From NCBI GenBank assembly GCA_934659425.1, contig CAKUHU010000002.1, positions 145,897 through 209,896 on the forward strand: a stretch of 64,000 nucleotides of DNA, in the 5' to 3' direction. This document shows, in pieces, positions 24,963-36,851 of the stretch. The stretch comes from an uncultured Oscillospiraceae bacterium. GTDB taxonomy: Bacteria; Bacillota; Clostridia; Oscillospirales; Oscillospiraceae. The translations under genes and the position numbers were made by a program. How positions within the stretch are numbered: position 1 is the first letter of the stretch; the number at the start of each line of letters is the position of its first letter. The notes under the pieces are model-generated. The model was not told the DNA's origin. It did no database searches and saw nothing but the letters and a program-made list of their open reading frames with translations.

Positions 24963-25580
24963 ATGAAAAAGCGATTGATTACACTTCTATGCGCACTGGC
25001 GATGATGACGAATCCTGCCTGGGCAGCCGAAAATGGGTCGGCTTACAGTGACGTTGCGGGGGATGAATGGTTTGCGCCGGCGGTGCATGAGATGACGCGG
25101 CTGGGCGTTATGACCGGGGTGGAGGATGGGGCCTTTGCCCCCTATCAGGTGGTGACCAGAGCCACGGTGATCTTGGTCTTATGGCGGCTGGAGGGCTCTC
25201 CCGAGGCTACTGTAGAGGAGCCTTTTCCCGATACGGAGGACTGGTTTGAGACTGCCGCAGCTTGGGCTAAGGGCACAGGTATCGCCAGCGGCTACGGGGA
25301 TGGGACCTTTGGCGGACAGAATGCAGTGACCCGGGAGCAGTTGGCTGTGTTTCTTTACAATTATGCCAAATACAAAGGAGACACTGTGGCGGAAGGGGTC
25401 TTGGGGCTGTTCAGCGATGTATCGGCCATCTCTCCGTGGGCGGAGGAGGCGATGCGCCACGCCGTAGGGGCGGGGATTCTCCAAGGCAACGATGTGGGAA
25501 CGATAGAGCCGCAGGGCGTTGCCAACCGGGCGGCGTTGGCGGTTATGCTTCAGCGGATGCTGATCCCGGCGGCCGGATGA
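24963..25580 (+). CDS. Small secreted protein made of three SLH modules
   Basis: The 205-residue product has a signal peptide (Lys-Lys-Arg, hydrophobic core, Ala-Trp-Ala cut near residue 21). Three SLH modules fill almost everything after it: Tyr-Ser-Asp-Val-Ala-Gly-Asp-Glu-Trp-Phe; Phe-Pro-Asp-Thr-Glu-Asp-Trp-Phe; and Phe-Ser-Asp-Val-Ser-Ala-Ile-Ser-Pro-Trp, each followed by a Gly-Tyr-x-Asp-Gly-x-Phe or similar turn and an Arg-Ala/Arg-Glu helix. It has no effector domain, so it may be a wall-bound adaptor or structural component. A second, much larger SLH protein lies at 10683-13073. Confidence 0.88.
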   Translation: MKKRLITLLCALAMMTNPAWAAENGSAYSDVAGDEWFAPAVHEMTRLGVMTGVEDGAFAPYQVVTRATVILVLWRLEGSPEATVEEPFPDTEDWFETAAAWAKGTGIASGYGDGTFGGQNAVTREQLAVFLYNYAKYKGDTVAEGVLGLFSDVSAISPWAEEAMRHAVGAGILQGNDVGTIEPQGVANRAALAVMLQRMLIPAAG

Positions 25581-25626
25581 TTTGTGTCCAGATTGGGAAC
25601 ATTTTGTGAATTTTTCTGAAGATTCC

Positions 25627-25656
25627 TTGACGTTTTTCCCTCATTTGAGATATGCT
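25627..25656 (+). promoter_or_regulatory. Promoter of the marR-type gene
   Basis: TTGACG (25627-25632) and TATGCT (25651-25656) are 18 bases apart, about 30 bases before the start codon. Confidence 0.6.
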
Positions 25657-25688
25657 CCCGTCGAGACGATAAAAAGGAGCGAATCGGC

Positions 25689-26117
25689 ATGGACCATATT
25701 TTGATGTGCTATCTTCGGGTAAGTCAGCATTTGTCGCAGCAATTTCGAAGCCATTTTGGAAAAATGAACCTGACTTTTCCCCAGGCCTTGGCTCTCAGCG
25801 TGTTGGGAACGGAGGGCCCGATGCCCATCAGCAAGCTGGCTGAACGGACGGGGAACGCCAATTCCACGATCTCCGGCATTATGGACCGTTTGGAGCGGCT
25901 GGGCCTGGCAAAACGGACCCGTTCTGAGCTGGATCACCGGGTCATTTATGTGGAGGCCACGGAGAAGTATCAGGAGCTCCGGGGGAAGGCAGAGACAGGA
26001 GTCAATGAGTATTTTGGAGGCCTGCTGAATGCGCTGGAACCTGAAGAGCGGCAGGACATCGTCAGGGCGCTGGAGCTGCTGGACAGGACGTTGATAGACA
26101 AGGAATGCCCGGAATGA
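25689..26117 (+). CDS. MarR-family transcriptional regulator
   Basis: The 142-residue product is a winged-helix regulator. The recognition part reads Ile-Ser-Lys-Leu-Ala-Glu-Arg-Thr-Gly-Asn-Ala-Asn-Ser-Thr-Ile-Ser-Gly-Ile-Met-Asp near residues 48-68, followed by Leu-Glu-Arg-Leu-Gly-Leu and a wing with the Asp-x-Arg motif (Asp-His-Arg-Val). N- and C-terminal helices form the dimer domain. The ligand is unknown. It is upstream of a membrane-anchored glycosidase-like gene in the same direction, but the 170-base gap makes co-transcription uncertain. Confidence 0.88.
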   Translation: MDHILMCYLRVSQHLSQQFRSHFGKMNLTFPQALALSVLGTEGPMPISKLAERTGNANSTISGIMDRLERLGLAKRTRSELDHRVIYVEATEKYQELRGKAETGVNEYFGGLLNALEPEERQDIVRALELLDRTLIDKECPE

Positions 26118-26289
26118 AAAGAGACGGCTGCGGGTATTCTGCAAGCCTCGCATAAAATCATCAGGCTTTATGAAAGAGAAGATCGCTTTCATAATAAAAA
26201 AGTGAGTTGGCCGGCCGGAGATGAAGGCGGGCGGAGAAGGGGCAGAGGCGCCGACAGACCGGCGCGGACCCCGAAGGGGGATGGAGCGG

Positions 26290-27381
26290 GTGCGAACCTC
26301 ATATGGCTACAACACATACCGGGGACGATCTAAGCTGCGGACGTTTTTGCTGATCCTCATCGTGATCTTACTGGTGGTGTTGGCGCTGGCGGTGGCCGCC
26401 TTTTTCCTGCTGCAAAAATATATTGTCTACGGCGATGACGGCAGAGCACACCTGGAGCTGCCCTTTTTCCAAGCTTCAGAAAGTCAGCCTTCCGGCATGC
26501 CTCCTGGGGAGCAGGATATTTTGGTGGTGACGCAGCAGCCTTCGCCTGAGCCTGCTCAAGAGCCTGCGTTAAAGGCGGTTTGGCTGCTCCGGACCGCCCT
26601 CAGCGACGGCACGGCCGCTGATCAGGTCCAATCGGCCGGGGGCAATGCGGCAGTGTTTAACATGAAAGCGGATGACGGCACATTGGGGTATGTGTCCTCT
26701 CTGCCGGAGGCAAGAACGTGGGGGACTTCCGCCGCCGCCCCTGGCCTCAATGAGACGATCCGGGAGCTGACAGATTCGGAGCTCTATACCATTGCACGGG
26801 TATCCTGCTTTAAGGACAACAAGGTTCCCCGAATGAATAATGCGCTGGCCATTAGGACCAACAGCGGGTATAATTGGCGGGACCCAGAGGGGATTCGTTG
26901 GATGAATGTGTCGAGCGCAGAGGCGCGAAGCTATGTGGTCGGAGTGTGTAAAGAACTGGCTGAGTTGGGCTTCGATGAGATCCTGCTGGAGAATGCCTGC
27001 TATCCCGCGGAGGGGGACCTCTCCTATATCAAAAAGGGAGATGCTTACGACCCGGAGAATTTGTCGGGACCGGTGGAGCAGTTTTATCAAGAGGTGGCCG
27101 ACGCACTGGAGGGCACCGGTGTAAAATTGTCGCTTTCCACGTCGAAGGAAGTCATGGACGGTGCAGGAAACCTGAGCGGACAGGATCCTGAGCTGCTGGG
27201 CCGGTATGCCGCGAGGATTTATGTCGTGCCGCCGGAAGAACTGGGTGATTATGATGAGGCCCTCTCCGCGGCCGGTATGGAGGCGTCTGACTTGGTGTAT
27301 GTGATTGCCGGCAGCACAGCAGGAGAGGATATCGTTCATTTCAGCAGTTCTCTTTCCGGGATTTTGATCTCCTCTGAATAA
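26290..27381 (+). CDS. Membrane-anchored putative glycoside hydrolase (DUF4015-like)
   Basis: The product (about 363 residues) has a basic N-terminus, one strong transmembrane helix (about residues 17-42), an extended Pro/Glu/Ser-rich stretch, and a barrel-like domain resembling DUF4015 putative glycoside hydrolases (Ala-Ala-Val-Phe-Asn-Met-Lys-Ala-Asp-Asp-Gly-Thr-Leu-Gly-Tyr; Arg-Val-Ser-Cys-Phe; Asn-Trp-Arg-Asp-Pro-Glu-Gly; Gly-Phe-Asp-Glu-Ile). It probably acts on wall or extracellular glycan. GTG 26290 is favoured because AAGGGGG (26274-26280) sits nine bases upstream; ATG 26221 and ATG 26281 are in frame but lack spacing. A terminator follows. Confidence 0.7.
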   Translation: MRTSYGYNTYRGRSKLRTFLLILIVILLVVLALAVAAFFLLQKYIVYGDDGRAHLELPFFQASESQPSGMPPGEQDILVVTQQPSPEPAQEPALKAVWLLRTALSDGTAADQVQSAGGNAAVFNMKADDGTLGYVSSLPEARTWGTSAAAPGLNETIRELTDSELYTIARVSCFKDNKVPRMNNALAIRTNSGYNWRDPEGIRWMNVSSAEARSYVVGVCKELAELGFDEILLENACYPAEGDLSYIKKGDAYDPENLSGPVEQFYQEVADALEGTGVKLSLSTSKEVMDGAGNLSGQDPELLGRYAARIYVVPPEELGDYDEALSAAGMEASDLVYVIAGSTAGEDIVHFSSSLSGILISSE

Positions 27382-27394
27382 AACAGAAAAAAAG

Positions 27395-27430
27395 ATCTGC
27401 CAGACCTCCGCAAGGTCTGGCAGATTTTTT
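27395..27430 (+). terminator. Terminator after the glycosidase-like gene
   Basis: Arms ATCTGCCAGACCT and AGGTCTGGCAGAT are perfect, with a short loop, and are followed by TTTTT. Confidence 0.92.
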
Positions 27431-27627
27431 ATACAGGGGCATTGTCGAAATAGACGAAAATAATAGTTTATACTAATGGGTTTTCCACAAATTATTTAAT
27501 TTTCTGACAAATTAAACTACAAATGTATATAAAAAAATGAGAAAAAAGTTGCGAAAAAGAATAAAAATAAATAAATTCTGACTAAAAATTGACGAATATA
27601 GTACAAAGCAACAATAAAAAATAAAGT

Positions 27628-27656
27628 TTGCATTCTGCCTGCGTTTCAGGTATGAT
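27628..27656 (+). promoter_or_regulatory. Promoter of the V-type ATPase operon
   Basis: TTGCAT (27628-27633) and TATGAT (27651-27656) are 17 bases apart. About 150 bases of very AT-rich DNA (27460-27620) lie directly upstream and could act as an UP element. No gene is visible in that stretch. Confidence 0.7.
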
Positions 27657-27710
27657 GATAAACAGCAAAGTATCTTGATTTTTGGCACCAACGAAAAAGG
27701 CGGTGAGAAA

Positions 27711-28025
27711 ATGTCTATGGATGCGATCAAACAAGTGACTGAAAGTGAGGAGCAGGCCCGGGAGCGGAGAGCCCAGGCTCAGTCCCAGGCAAAGGCCTTG
27801 GTGGACCGGGCAAAAAAGGAGGGGCAGATGAAACTGGCTGAGGCGCGAAAAGCTGCGCAGGCCCAGGTCAGGGAGAAGCTGTCCGAGGCAGAGGAGCGTG
27901 GTGCGGAAAAGACCCGGACGGTTTTGGAGGAATATGAGATCGACTGCAAAGCGCTCAGAGACAGAGCGGAAGGGAAATTGGAGGAGGCCGCAGAGCTCAT
28001 CGTCAGAAGGGTCGTGAGAGATTGA
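27711..28025 (+). CDS. V-type ATPase peripheral-stalk subunit (subunit G/H-like)
   Basis: The 104-residue product is almost wholly a charged coiled coil (Ala/Glu/Lys/Arg rich) ending in Glu-Leu-Ile-Val-Arg-Arg-Val-Val-Arg, as in the stalk subunit (AhaH, or NtpF of Enterococcus) that pairs with subunit E. ATG 27711 is chosen because AAGGCGGTGAG lies just upstream; an earlier in-frame start has no ribosome site. It is the first gene of the operon, and the subunit I gene begins one base after its stop. Confidence 0.8.
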   Translation: MSMDAIKQVTESEEQARERRAQAQSQAKALVDRAKKEGQMKLAEARKAAQAQVREKLSEAEERGAEKTRTVLEEYEIDCKALRDRAEGKLEEAAELIVRRVVRD

Positions 28026-28026
28026 T

Positions 28027-30496
<2,470 letters not shown>

Positions 30497-30517
30497 GCCC
30501 GGAAACGGGGGATTGCC

Positions 30518-31207
30518 ATGAACGGATTGGAAAAGATCACCCAGCGTATCGCTGCAGATGCCCAGGCGGAGGCGGATGCCCTGCTGGCCCAGGCCCAGGC
30601 GGAGGCAGATGCCATTGCCGCTGAGTGGGAGGAGCAGGCCCGGAAGGAGAGTGCGGATATTCTCTCCCGGGGGGAGTCCAACGCGGCCGAGCGGGCCGCC
30701 CGGCTGGAGAGCGTGGCCCAGTTGGAGGGGCGAAAGCTCCTGCTCTCTGCGAAGCAGGAGATGATCGGAAAGGCCTTTGGCCGGGCGCTGGAGAAGCTGC
30801 TGACGCTGCCCCGGGAGGAGTATATCGAGCTGCTGGCCGCTCTGTGTGCCAAAGCTGCTGTCACGGGGAAGGAAGAGGTGGTTTTCTCTCCGAAGGACAG
30901 CGTCAAGGTGGGCAAGCGGGTGGTGGCCAGGGCTAACGAGCTGCTTGCCAAAGGGGTGGCACCCAAGCTTCCTGAGGAATGGACGGAGTCTGCCGCCGGA
31001 GCCGTCCTGGATAAGGTGCTCACCGCCGGCTCCGCCATCTTGGCGGGCACGGGGATGCTCACCTTGTCTGAGGAGACCCGGCCGATCCAAGGGGGCTTTA
31101 TCCTCTGCTCTGGGGGGGTAGAGATCAACTGTGCCTTTGACACCTTGGTGCGGCTGGCTCGTCCTCAGCTGGAGCGGCAGGTGGCCCAGATCCTATTTGA
31201 GGAATAA
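30518..31207 (+). CDS. ntpE: V-type ATPase subunit E
   Basis: The 229-residue product has a long N-terminal helix rich in Ala, Glu and Gln (residues 1-95) that pairs with the small stalk subunit, and a C-terminal globular domain (Gly-Gly-Phe-Ile-Leu-Cys-Ser-Gly-Gly-Val-Glu-Ile-Asn-Cys-Ala-Phe-Asp) that contacts the catalytic head. Ile-Gln-Gly-Gly-Phe-Ile and the Asn-x3-Asp ending are family features. It sits between K and C, as in other bacterial V-ATPase operons. The gap to K is 21 bases. Confidence 0.9.
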   Translation: MNGLEKITQRIAADAQAEADALLAQAQAEADAIAAEWEEQARKESADILSRGESNAAERAARLESVAQLEGRKLLLSAKQEMIGKAFGRALEKLLTLPREEYIELLAALCAKAAVTGKEEVVFSPKDSVKVGKRVVARANELLAKGVAPKLPEEWTESAAGAVLDKVLTAGSAILAGTGMLTLSEETRPIQGGFILCSGGVEINCAFDTLVRLARPQLERQVAQILFEE

Positions 31208-31234
31208 CTGCCTGCCCGCAGAAAGGAGGAAGCC

Positions 31235-32224
31235 GTGAAGGATACGGATTATCTCGCTATCTCCACCCGGGTCCGGGCGATGGAAAACCGCCTGTTGACA
31301 CGGGAGCGCCGGGAGCGGATGCTGGATGCCCGCACGGATGAGGAAGTCATCAAGATCCTCATGGAGTGCGGCTATGCCGAGCCGGAAAACCTGAGTGTTC
31401 CCGCGGTCAATGCCGTATTGTCCCAAGCCAGGGAGGAGCTGTTCCGAGAGCTGAAGGAAGCAGTTCCCCAGAGGGAACTGGTGGAAGTATTTCAGGTCAA
31501 ATATGACTATCACAACGCCAAAGTCCTCCTGAAGGCGGAGGCCGTAGGGGAGGATGCCGGCCGGCTGCTGATGTCCGGCGGGCGCTATGACAGGAAAGCA
31601 CTCTCAGATGCTTTCCAGCGGGGCACTTTGTCTGACTGCTCTGAGCTCTTTCGAAGGGCGGTGGAGGAAGCGCGGAGCGTGCTGGCCGACCGCAGGGACC
31701 CCCAGCGGGCTGATCTGATCTTAGACCGGGCCTGCTATGAGGAGATGACCGCCGCCGCGCAGAACAGCGGCAGCCCCTTTCTCCAGGGATATGTTCGGCT
31801 GGCCATCGACGCGGTCAACCTGCGGGTGGCGGTCCGGTGTGCCCGGATGAACGCGGGACAGGAATTGCTGCGGATGAGCCTGCTCCCCGGCGGCAATGTG
31901 GATCCCCAGGCTATCGCCGCTGCCAAGGGAGGCGACCTGGCCGGGAAGTTTGCGGCTTCTGCCTTGGAGAGCGCGGCCCAGTCGGGGGCCAGCCTGACCG
32001 CCCCGGGAGGGTGGAGCCTCACCCATTTTGAACAGCTGTGTGACGACGCGCTGATGGACTATCTGGCCCAGGCCAGACGGGTGGCCTTCGGCGAACAGCC
32101 GGTGGTGGGCTACCTGTGTGCGCGGGAGGCGGAGGCCACCGCCATTCGGACCATCCTCTCCGGGCGGAAAGCGGGTCTCAGCGGCGAGGAGATCCGGGAA
32201 AGGCTGCGTGAGAGCTATGTCTGA
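31235..32224 (+). CDS. ntpC: V-type ATPase subunit C (rotor-to-K-ring socket)
   Basis: The 329-residue product is all-helical and matches subunit C/AhaC, the funnel that connects the central rotor to the K ring. N-terminal Asp-Tyr-Leu-Ala-Ile-Ser-Thr-Arg-Val-Arg-Ala-Met-Glu and C-terminal Gly-Tyr-Leu-Cys-Ala-Arg-Glu-Ala-Glu-Ala-x3-Ile-Arg are typical. The start is GTG 31235 with GAAAGGAGGAA upstream. Its end overlaps the start of subunit F by eight bases. Confidence 0.9.
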   Translation: MKDTDYLAISTRVRAMENRLLTRERRERMLDARTDEEVIKILMECGYAEPENLSVPAVNAVLSQAREELFRELKEAVPQRELVEVFQVKYDYHNAKVLLKAEAVGEDAGRLLMSGGRYDRKALSDAFQRGTLSDCSELFRRAVEEARSVLADRRDPQRADLILDRACYEEMTAAAQNSGSPFLQGYVRLAIDAVNLRVAVRCARMNAGQELLRMSLLPGGNVDPQAIAAAKGGDLAGKFAASALESAAQSGASLTAPGGWSLTHFEQLCDDALMDYLAQARRVAFGEQPVVGYLCAREAEATAIRTILSGRKAGLSGEEIRERLRESYV

Positions 32225-32531
32225 ATACAAAATTGCTGCCCTGGGAGATCGGGACAGCGTATTGGGCTTTCGGGCCCTGGGGCTGGATGTGTATCCTGTG
32301 GAGCGTTTGGAGGATGCCAAGACTGTCCTGCACCGGCTGGCCAAGGAAAACTATGCCATTGTCTATCTGACAGAGGGCTTTGCCAAGGATATGGGGACGG
32401 AGATCGCCCGGTATCAAGACGCCCTGATCCCTGCTGTCATTCTGATCCCCGGGAAAGAGGGGAGCTTGGGCATCGGCATGGCCAACGTAAAGAACGCGGT
32501 GGAGCGGGCCGTTGGCACCGATATTCTGTAG
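32217..32531 (+). CDS. V-type ATPase subunit F
   Basis: The 104-residue product is the small Rossmann-like subunit F (NtpG in Enterococcus), part of the central rotor with subunit D. Ile-Ala-Ala-Leu-Gly-Asp-Arg-Asp-Ser-Val-Leu-Gly-Phe near the start and Pro-Ala-Val-Ile-Leu-Ile-Pro-Gly near residue 72 are the family marks. ATG 32217 lies inside the 3' end of subunit C, so it is translationally coupled. A structured 187-base gap follows before subunit A, while all other gaps in this operon are short. Confidence 0.9.
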   Translation: MSEYKIAALGDRDSVLGFRALGLDVYPVERLEDAKTVLHRLAKENYAIVYLTEGFAKDMGTEIARYQDALIPAVILIPGKEGSLGIGMANVKNAVERAVGTDIL

Positions 32532-32557
32532 GCCCAGAGCCGGGAATTTCCCATAAT

Positions 32558-32705
32558 TTTATCGGTGAGCGGCCCTCTCGCCGTTCCTTATCCCCCGGTG
32601 AGACCGTCAAGGGGTTTCCCGCTGGGGAGGGGAGAAGCGGCAGAGTGAACAGGTCCCGGCATCCGTGCCGGGGCGAAGGAGAGGGAGCCTGCCCTGACGA
32701 GAAAG
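32558..32705 (+). promoter_or_regulatory. Structured GC-rich intergenic element inside the V-ATPase operon
   Basis: The gap between subunits F and A can fold into several hairpins: CGGTGAG with CTCGCCG (with one G-U pair) near 32561-32584, CCCC-CGGT with ACCG-x4-GGGG near 32591-32614, CCGCT with AGCGG near 32619-32641, and CCCGGCA with TGCCGGG near 32658-32675. The ribosome site of the next gene follows the last one. It could be a riboswitch, an attenuator or an mRNA-processing element. The Rfam Na+-responsive classes are worth testing given the Na+-type K subunit. Function is inference. Confidence 0.4.
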
Positions 32706-32718
32706 AAGGTCGTGTAAC

Positions 32719-34494
32719 TTGAGCGGAAAAGTTGTCAAAGTCTCCGGCCCCCTGGTGGTGGCTACCGGGCTCAGCGATGCCAATATGGCCGACGTGGTCC
32801 GGGTGGGGCCCCAGCGGCTTATCGGAGAAATATTGACTATGAATGGGGACTCCGCCTCCATCCAGGTCTATGAGGAGACCTCTGGCCTGGGGCCGGGCGC
32901 GGAGGTTGTCACCACCGGCGCCCCCCTCTCGGTGGAGCTGGGCCCGGGCATGATCGAAAATATTTATGACGGCATCCAGCGGCCCTTGGAGGAGATCGTC
33001 AAGGTAGCCGGGGCCAACATTGCCCGGGGCATTGAGATACCCGGGCTGAACCGGGAGAAGAAGTGGGAGTTCACCCCCGCCGTCCAGGCGGGGGACCGGG
33101 TGGAGGCGGGGGATGTCATCGGCACGGTGCCCGAGACGGTATCCGTCCTCCATAAGATCATGATCCCCCCCAAGATGAGCGGCACCATCCTGTCCATCCA
33201 GGCTGGGACCTACACCGTTACCGACCCCATCGGCATCCTGGTGGATGACAAGGGGGAGCGGCATGAGCTTACCTTGATGCAGAAGTGGCCCGTCCGGGTG
33301 GGCCGGCCCTACAAGCGCAAATATCCCCCCAAGACCCCTCTGCTTTCCGGCCAGCGGATCGTGGACACCATGTTCCCGGTAGCCAAGGGAGGCACCGCCG
33401 CCATCCCCGGCCCCTTCGGCTCGGGCAAGACGGTCATGCAGCACCAGATGGCCAAGTGGTCCGATGTGGATATCGTTATCTACATCGGCTGCGGTGAGCG
33501 GGGCAACGAGATGACCGACGTGCTCCGGGAATTCCCCGAGCTGGTGGACCCCCGGAATGGGGAGCCGCTGATGAAGCGGACCGTCCTCATCGCCAACACC
33601 TCCGACATGCCGGTGGCCGCTCGGGAGGCCTCGGTCTACACCGGCATCACCATCGCCGAGTACTTCCGTGACATGGGCTATGACGTGGCCGTCATCGCCG
33701 ACTCCACCTCCCGCTGGGCCGAGGCCCTCCGTGAGATGTCCGGCCGTCTGGAGGAGATGCCCGGCGAGGAGGGTTACCCGGCCTATCTGTCCTCCCGGCT
33801 GAGTCAGTTCTATGAGCGGGCGGGCGTGGTGGAGTGCCTGGGCTCTGATGCAGACCGCCGGGGTTCCCTGACTGCCATCGGCGCCGTGTCCCCGCCGGGT
33901 GGCGATCTGTCCGAGCCGGTGAGCCAGGCCACCATGCGGATCGTCAAGGTCTTCTGGGCCCTGGACTCCAGCCTGGCCTACCGCCGGCACTTCCCGGCCA
34001 TCAACTGGCTCACCTCCCACTCGCTGTACCTGGACTCCCTGAAGCCTTGGTATGACGAGAATTTGGGGGAGCAGTTCATGGAGCATCGGGACAGGGCCAT
34101 GGCCATCCTCCAGGAGGAGGCCAGCCTGAACGAGATCGTCCAGTTGGTGGGCAAGGACTCCCTGTCCCCCGGCGACCAGCTGACTCTGGAGACCGCCAAA
34201 ATGATCCGGGAGGACTTCCTGCAGCAAAACGGGTTTGTGGAGGTGGACTGGTACTCCAGCTATGAACGCCAGGACAAGATGCTCCAGATGATCCTGGACT
34301 ATGACAAGCTCTGCCGGGAGGCCATCGTCCAGGGGGCCTCTGCCGCCGACCTCTTCGTCATCCCCTTCCGGGAGAAGATGGGCCGGGCCAAGAGTGTTCC
34401 CGATGACCAACTTGCTGAGGTCTATCGTGAGATGGCCCGGGATATGGAAGTGCAGATCGCCGACGCGGTGGCCAAAGGGGAGGCGGAAGTATGA
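32719..34494 (+). CDS. ntpA: V-type ATPase catalytic subunit A
   Basis: The 591-residue product is the ATP-hydrolysing subunit. It has the P-loop Gly-Pro-Phe-Gly-Ser-Gly-Lys-Thr (about 231-238), the catalytic Glu in Gly-Cys-Gly-Glu-Arg-Gly-Asn-Glu, and [12 protein letters not shown]. It also has the non-homologous bulge region (about 110-190) that distinguishes A from F1-beta. The start codon is TTG 32719, with AAGAAGGT eight bases upstream and the N-terminus at the family position. Its last four bases overlap the ATG of subunit B (ATGA). Confidence 0.96.
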   Translation: MSGKVVKVSGPLVVATGLSDANMADVVRVGPQRLIGEILTMNGDSASIQVYEETSGLGPGAEVVTTGAPLSVELGPGMIENIYDGIQRPLEEIVKVAGANIARGIEIPGLNREKKWEFTPAVQAGDRVEAGDVIGTVPETVSVLHKIMIPPKMSGTILSIQAGTYTVTDPIGILVDDKGERHELTLMQKWPVRVGRPYKRKYPPKTPLLSGQRIVDTMFPVAKGGTAAIPGPFGSGKTVMQHQMAKWSDVDIVIYIGCGERGNEMTDVLREFPELVDPRNGEPLMKRTVLIANTSDMPVAAREASVYTGITIAEYFRDMGYDVAVIADSTSRWAEALREMSGRLEEMPGEEGYPAYLSSRLSQFYERAGVVECLGSDADRRGSLTAIGAVSPPGGDLSEPVSQATMRIVKVFWALDSSLAYRRHFPAINWLTSHSLYLDSLKPWYDENLGEQFMEHRDRAMAILQEEASLNEIVQLVGKDSLSPGDQLTLETAKMIREDFLQQNGFVEVDWYSSYERQDKMLQMILDYDKLCREAIVQGASAADLFVIPFREKMGRAKSVPDDQLAEVYREMARDMEVQIADAVAKGEAEV

Positions 34495-35873
34495 TTCGAG
34501 AATATAAGACCATCCAGGAGGTCAATGGTCCTCTAATGATGGTGCGGAAGGTGCAGGGTGTCACCTACGATGAACTGGGTGAGATCGAACTGCCCAACGG
34601 CGACATCCGCCACTGCAAGGTATTGGAGATCAACGGGGACAATGCGGTGGTCCAGCTCTTTGAGCCCTCCGCCGGAATCAATCTGGCCGACTCTAAGGTC
34701 CGTTTTTTGGGGCACCCTCTTCAGTTAGGGGTGTCTGCGGAGATGCTGGGCCGGGTGTTTAACGGCATGGGCCAGCCCACCGACGGCGGCCCCGCCATTC
34801 TCCCTGAGGAGTACCGGGACATCAACGGTCTGCCCATGAACCCGGCGGCCCGGGACTACCCCAACGAGTTCATCCAGACGGGTATTTCCGCCATCGACGG
34901 GCTCAACACCCTGGTCCGGGGGCAAAAGCTGCCCATCTTCTCCGGCTCCGGCCTGCCCCACGCTGCCCTGGCCGCCCAGATCGCCCGGCAGGCCAAGGTG
35001 CTGGGCGGCGATACGACCAACTTCGCCGTGGTCTTTGCCGCCATCGGCATCACCTTTGAGGAGTCCAACTATTTCGTGGAGGAGTTCCAGCGCACCGGCG
35101 CTATCGACCGGACTGTCCTCTTTACCAACCTGGCCAACGACCCCGCCGTGGAGCGGATTGCCACCCCCCGGATGGCCCTGACTGCTGCGGAGTATCTGGC
35201 ATTTGAGAGGAATATGCATGTGCTGGTCATCCTGACCGACATCACCAACTACGCCGAGGCCCTGCGGGAGATCTCGGCGGCCAAGAAGGAGGTCCCCGGC
35301 CGCCGGGGGTATCCGGGCTATCTGTATACCGATCTGGCCACCATGTATGAGCGGGCGGGCCGGCAGTTGGGCAAGCCGGGTTCCATCACCATGATCCCCA
35401 TTCTGACCATGCCGGAGGATGACAAGACCCACCCCATCCCCGACCTGACCGGCTATATCACCGAAGGGCAGATCATCCTGAGCCGGGAGCTGTTCCGGAA
35501 AGGCGTTATCCCTCCCATCGACGTGTTGCCTTCCCTATCCCGGCTGAAGGACAAGGGCATCGGCGAGGGAAAGACCCGGGCCGATCACTCGGGGGTCATG
35601 AACCAGCTCTTTGCCGCCTATTCCACTGGCAAGGAGAACAAGGAGCTCATGTCCATCTTAGGCGAGGCCGCTCTGAGTCCCACCGACCTTCTGTATGCCA
35701 AGTTTGCAGACGAGTTTGAAAAGCGCTATATCTCCCAGGGGACCGATGAGAACCGGGGCATTATAGAGACCATGGACATCGGCTGGGAACTCCTCTCCAT
35801 CCTGCCGCCGGCAGAGTTGAAACGGATCAAACCGGAGTTCATTGAGAAATACCTCCCGAAAAAGGAGGGGTGA
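34491..35873 (+). CDS. ntpB: V-type ATPase regulatory subunit B
   Basis: The 460-residue product is the non-catalytic nucleotide-site subunit that alternates with A in the head. It lacks a P-loop, as expected (Ile-Phe-Ser-Gly-Ser-Gly-Leu-Pro-His in its place). It has Glu-Glu-Ser-Asn-Tyr-Phe, [12 protein letters not shown] and the [14 protein letters not shown] signature. It overlaps subunit A by four bases and is three bases from subunit D. Confidence 0.96.
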   Translation: MIREYKTIQEVNGPLMMVRKVQGVTYDELGEIELPNGDIRHCKVLEINGDNAVVQLFEPSAGINLADSKVRFLGHPLQLGVSAEMLGRVFNGMGQPTDGGPAILPEEYRDINGLPMNPAARDYPNEFIQTGISAIDGLNTLVRGQKLPIFSGSGLPHAALAAQIARQAKVLGGDTTNFAVVFAAIGITFEESNYFVEEFQRTGAIDRTVLFTNLANDPAVERIATPRMALTAAEYLAFERNMHVLVILTDITNYAEALREISAAKKEVPGRRGYPGYLYTDLATMYERAGRQLGKPGSITMIPILTMPEDDKTHPIPDLTGYITEGQIILSRELFRKGVIPPIDVLPSLSRLKDKGIGEGKTRADHSGVMNQLFAAYSTGKENKELMSILGEAALSPTDLLYAKFADEFEKRYISQGTDENRGIIETMDIGWELLSILPPAELKRIKPEFIEKYLPKKEG

Positions 35874-35876
35874 TTC

Positions 35877-36590
35877 ATGGCGGTCATGAACGTAAACCCC
35901 ACCCGGATGGAGCTGACCCGGCTGAAGGGGCGCCTGCGGACAGCCACCAGAGGCCATAAGCTGCTCAAGGACAAGCGGGATGAGCTTATGAAGCAGTTTA
36001 TGGAAGTGGTGCGGGAGAACCGGGAGCTCCGGACGAAGGTGGAGACAGGATTGATTCGGGCGAATACGGCCTTTGCCGCGGCCTCTGCGGTCATGTCCCC
36101 TGAGATGCTGGAGCAGGCGATATTGTACCCGAGGGAGTCTGTCTCCTTGAACATGGAGTTTCAAAATATCATGTCTGTGGATGTGCCGGTCTATCAGTTT
36201 CAAACCAAGAGCGGAGAGGGAGATGCGGGCTGTCCCTACGGCTTTGCCGCCACCTCTGGAGAATTGGACGATGCGGTGGAGACATTGTCCCAGGTGTTTC
36301 GGGATATGCTCCGGCTGGCCGAGGTGGAGAAGACATCCCAGCTCTTGGCACAGGAGATCGAAAAGACCCGCCGCCGGGTCAATGCCCTGGAATATGTGAA
36401 GATCCCCCAGATGGAGGAGACCATCAAATATATCTCCATGAAGCTGGATGAGAACGAGCGGGCCACCACGATCCGGCTGATGAAGGTGAAGGATATGATA
36501 TTGAAGGAGGCCATTGAGGAGAAGCGGGCTGAGGATGTGGAGGCGATCCGGACCTTTGATCCCAGCGGTCCGGAACCCCAAGGAGTGTGA
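35877..36590 (+). CDS. ntpD: V-type ATPase rotor subunit D
   Basis: The 237-residue product is the central shaft subunit. Its first helix [13 protein letters not shown] and [13 protein letters not shown] are the family signature. The second long helix contains Arg-Arg-Val-Asn-Ala-Leu-Glu-Tyr and [10 protein letters not shown]. AAAAGGAGGGGTGA lies before the ATG. It is the last gene of the operon, and two terminator-like hairpins follow. Confidence 0.95.
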   Translation: MAVMNVNPTRMELTRLKGRLRTATRGHKLLKDKRDELMKQFMEVVRENRELRTKVETGLIRANTAFAAASAVMSPEMLEQAILYPRESVSLNMEFQNIMSVDVPVYQFQTKSGEGDAGCPYGFAATSGELDDAVETLSQVFRDMLRLAEVEKTSQLLAQEIEKTRRRVNALEYVKIPQMEETIKYISMKLDENERATTIRLMKVKDMILKEAIEEKRAEDVEAIRTFDPSGPEPQGV

Positions 36591-36635
36591 CCAGGGCTCC
36601 TTCCGCTTCTGCAGTGAGAAGCATAAGTCAAAAAG

Positions 36636-36670
36636 GCACTGTTTGGAATAGATTCAAGCAGTGCTTTTTT
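36636..36670 (+). terminator. Terminator of the V-type ATPase operon
   Basis: GCACTG (36636-36641) pairs with CAGTGC (36659-36664), with TTGGA/TTCAA extending the stem, followed by TTTTTT. Confidence 0.8.
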
Positions 36671-36704
36671 GTGTTCGATGAAATATACCCAGCTGTTAAA
36701 ATAC

Positions 36705-36743
36705 AAGACAGCGCCGTTTGAAAGATCCAGACGGCGCTGTCTT
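36705..36743. terminator. Second hairpin between the ATPase operon and the convergent gene
   Basis: AAGACAGCGCCGT and ACGGCGCTGTCTT are perfect 13-base arms. A T-rich stretch follows on the plus strand. On the minus strand it can serve the gene ending at 36852. Confidence 0.75.
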
Positions 36744-36851
36744 TGCTTTATTTTTTGACATTTGTACGCAAAAGCGCTGCACTTCTATCATTACTTTTTT
36801 GCTTTTCACTTTGTGGATAGAGAAGGACGCTTTGCAAATAGAGGATGGTGC

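Noticed and set aside
32437-34410. 657-codon minus-strand frame opposite subunit A of the V-ATPase
   Set aside because: Its composition (His, Gly, Asp, Leu runs) is that of an antisense frame of a high-GC gene and it has no start site or family motif.
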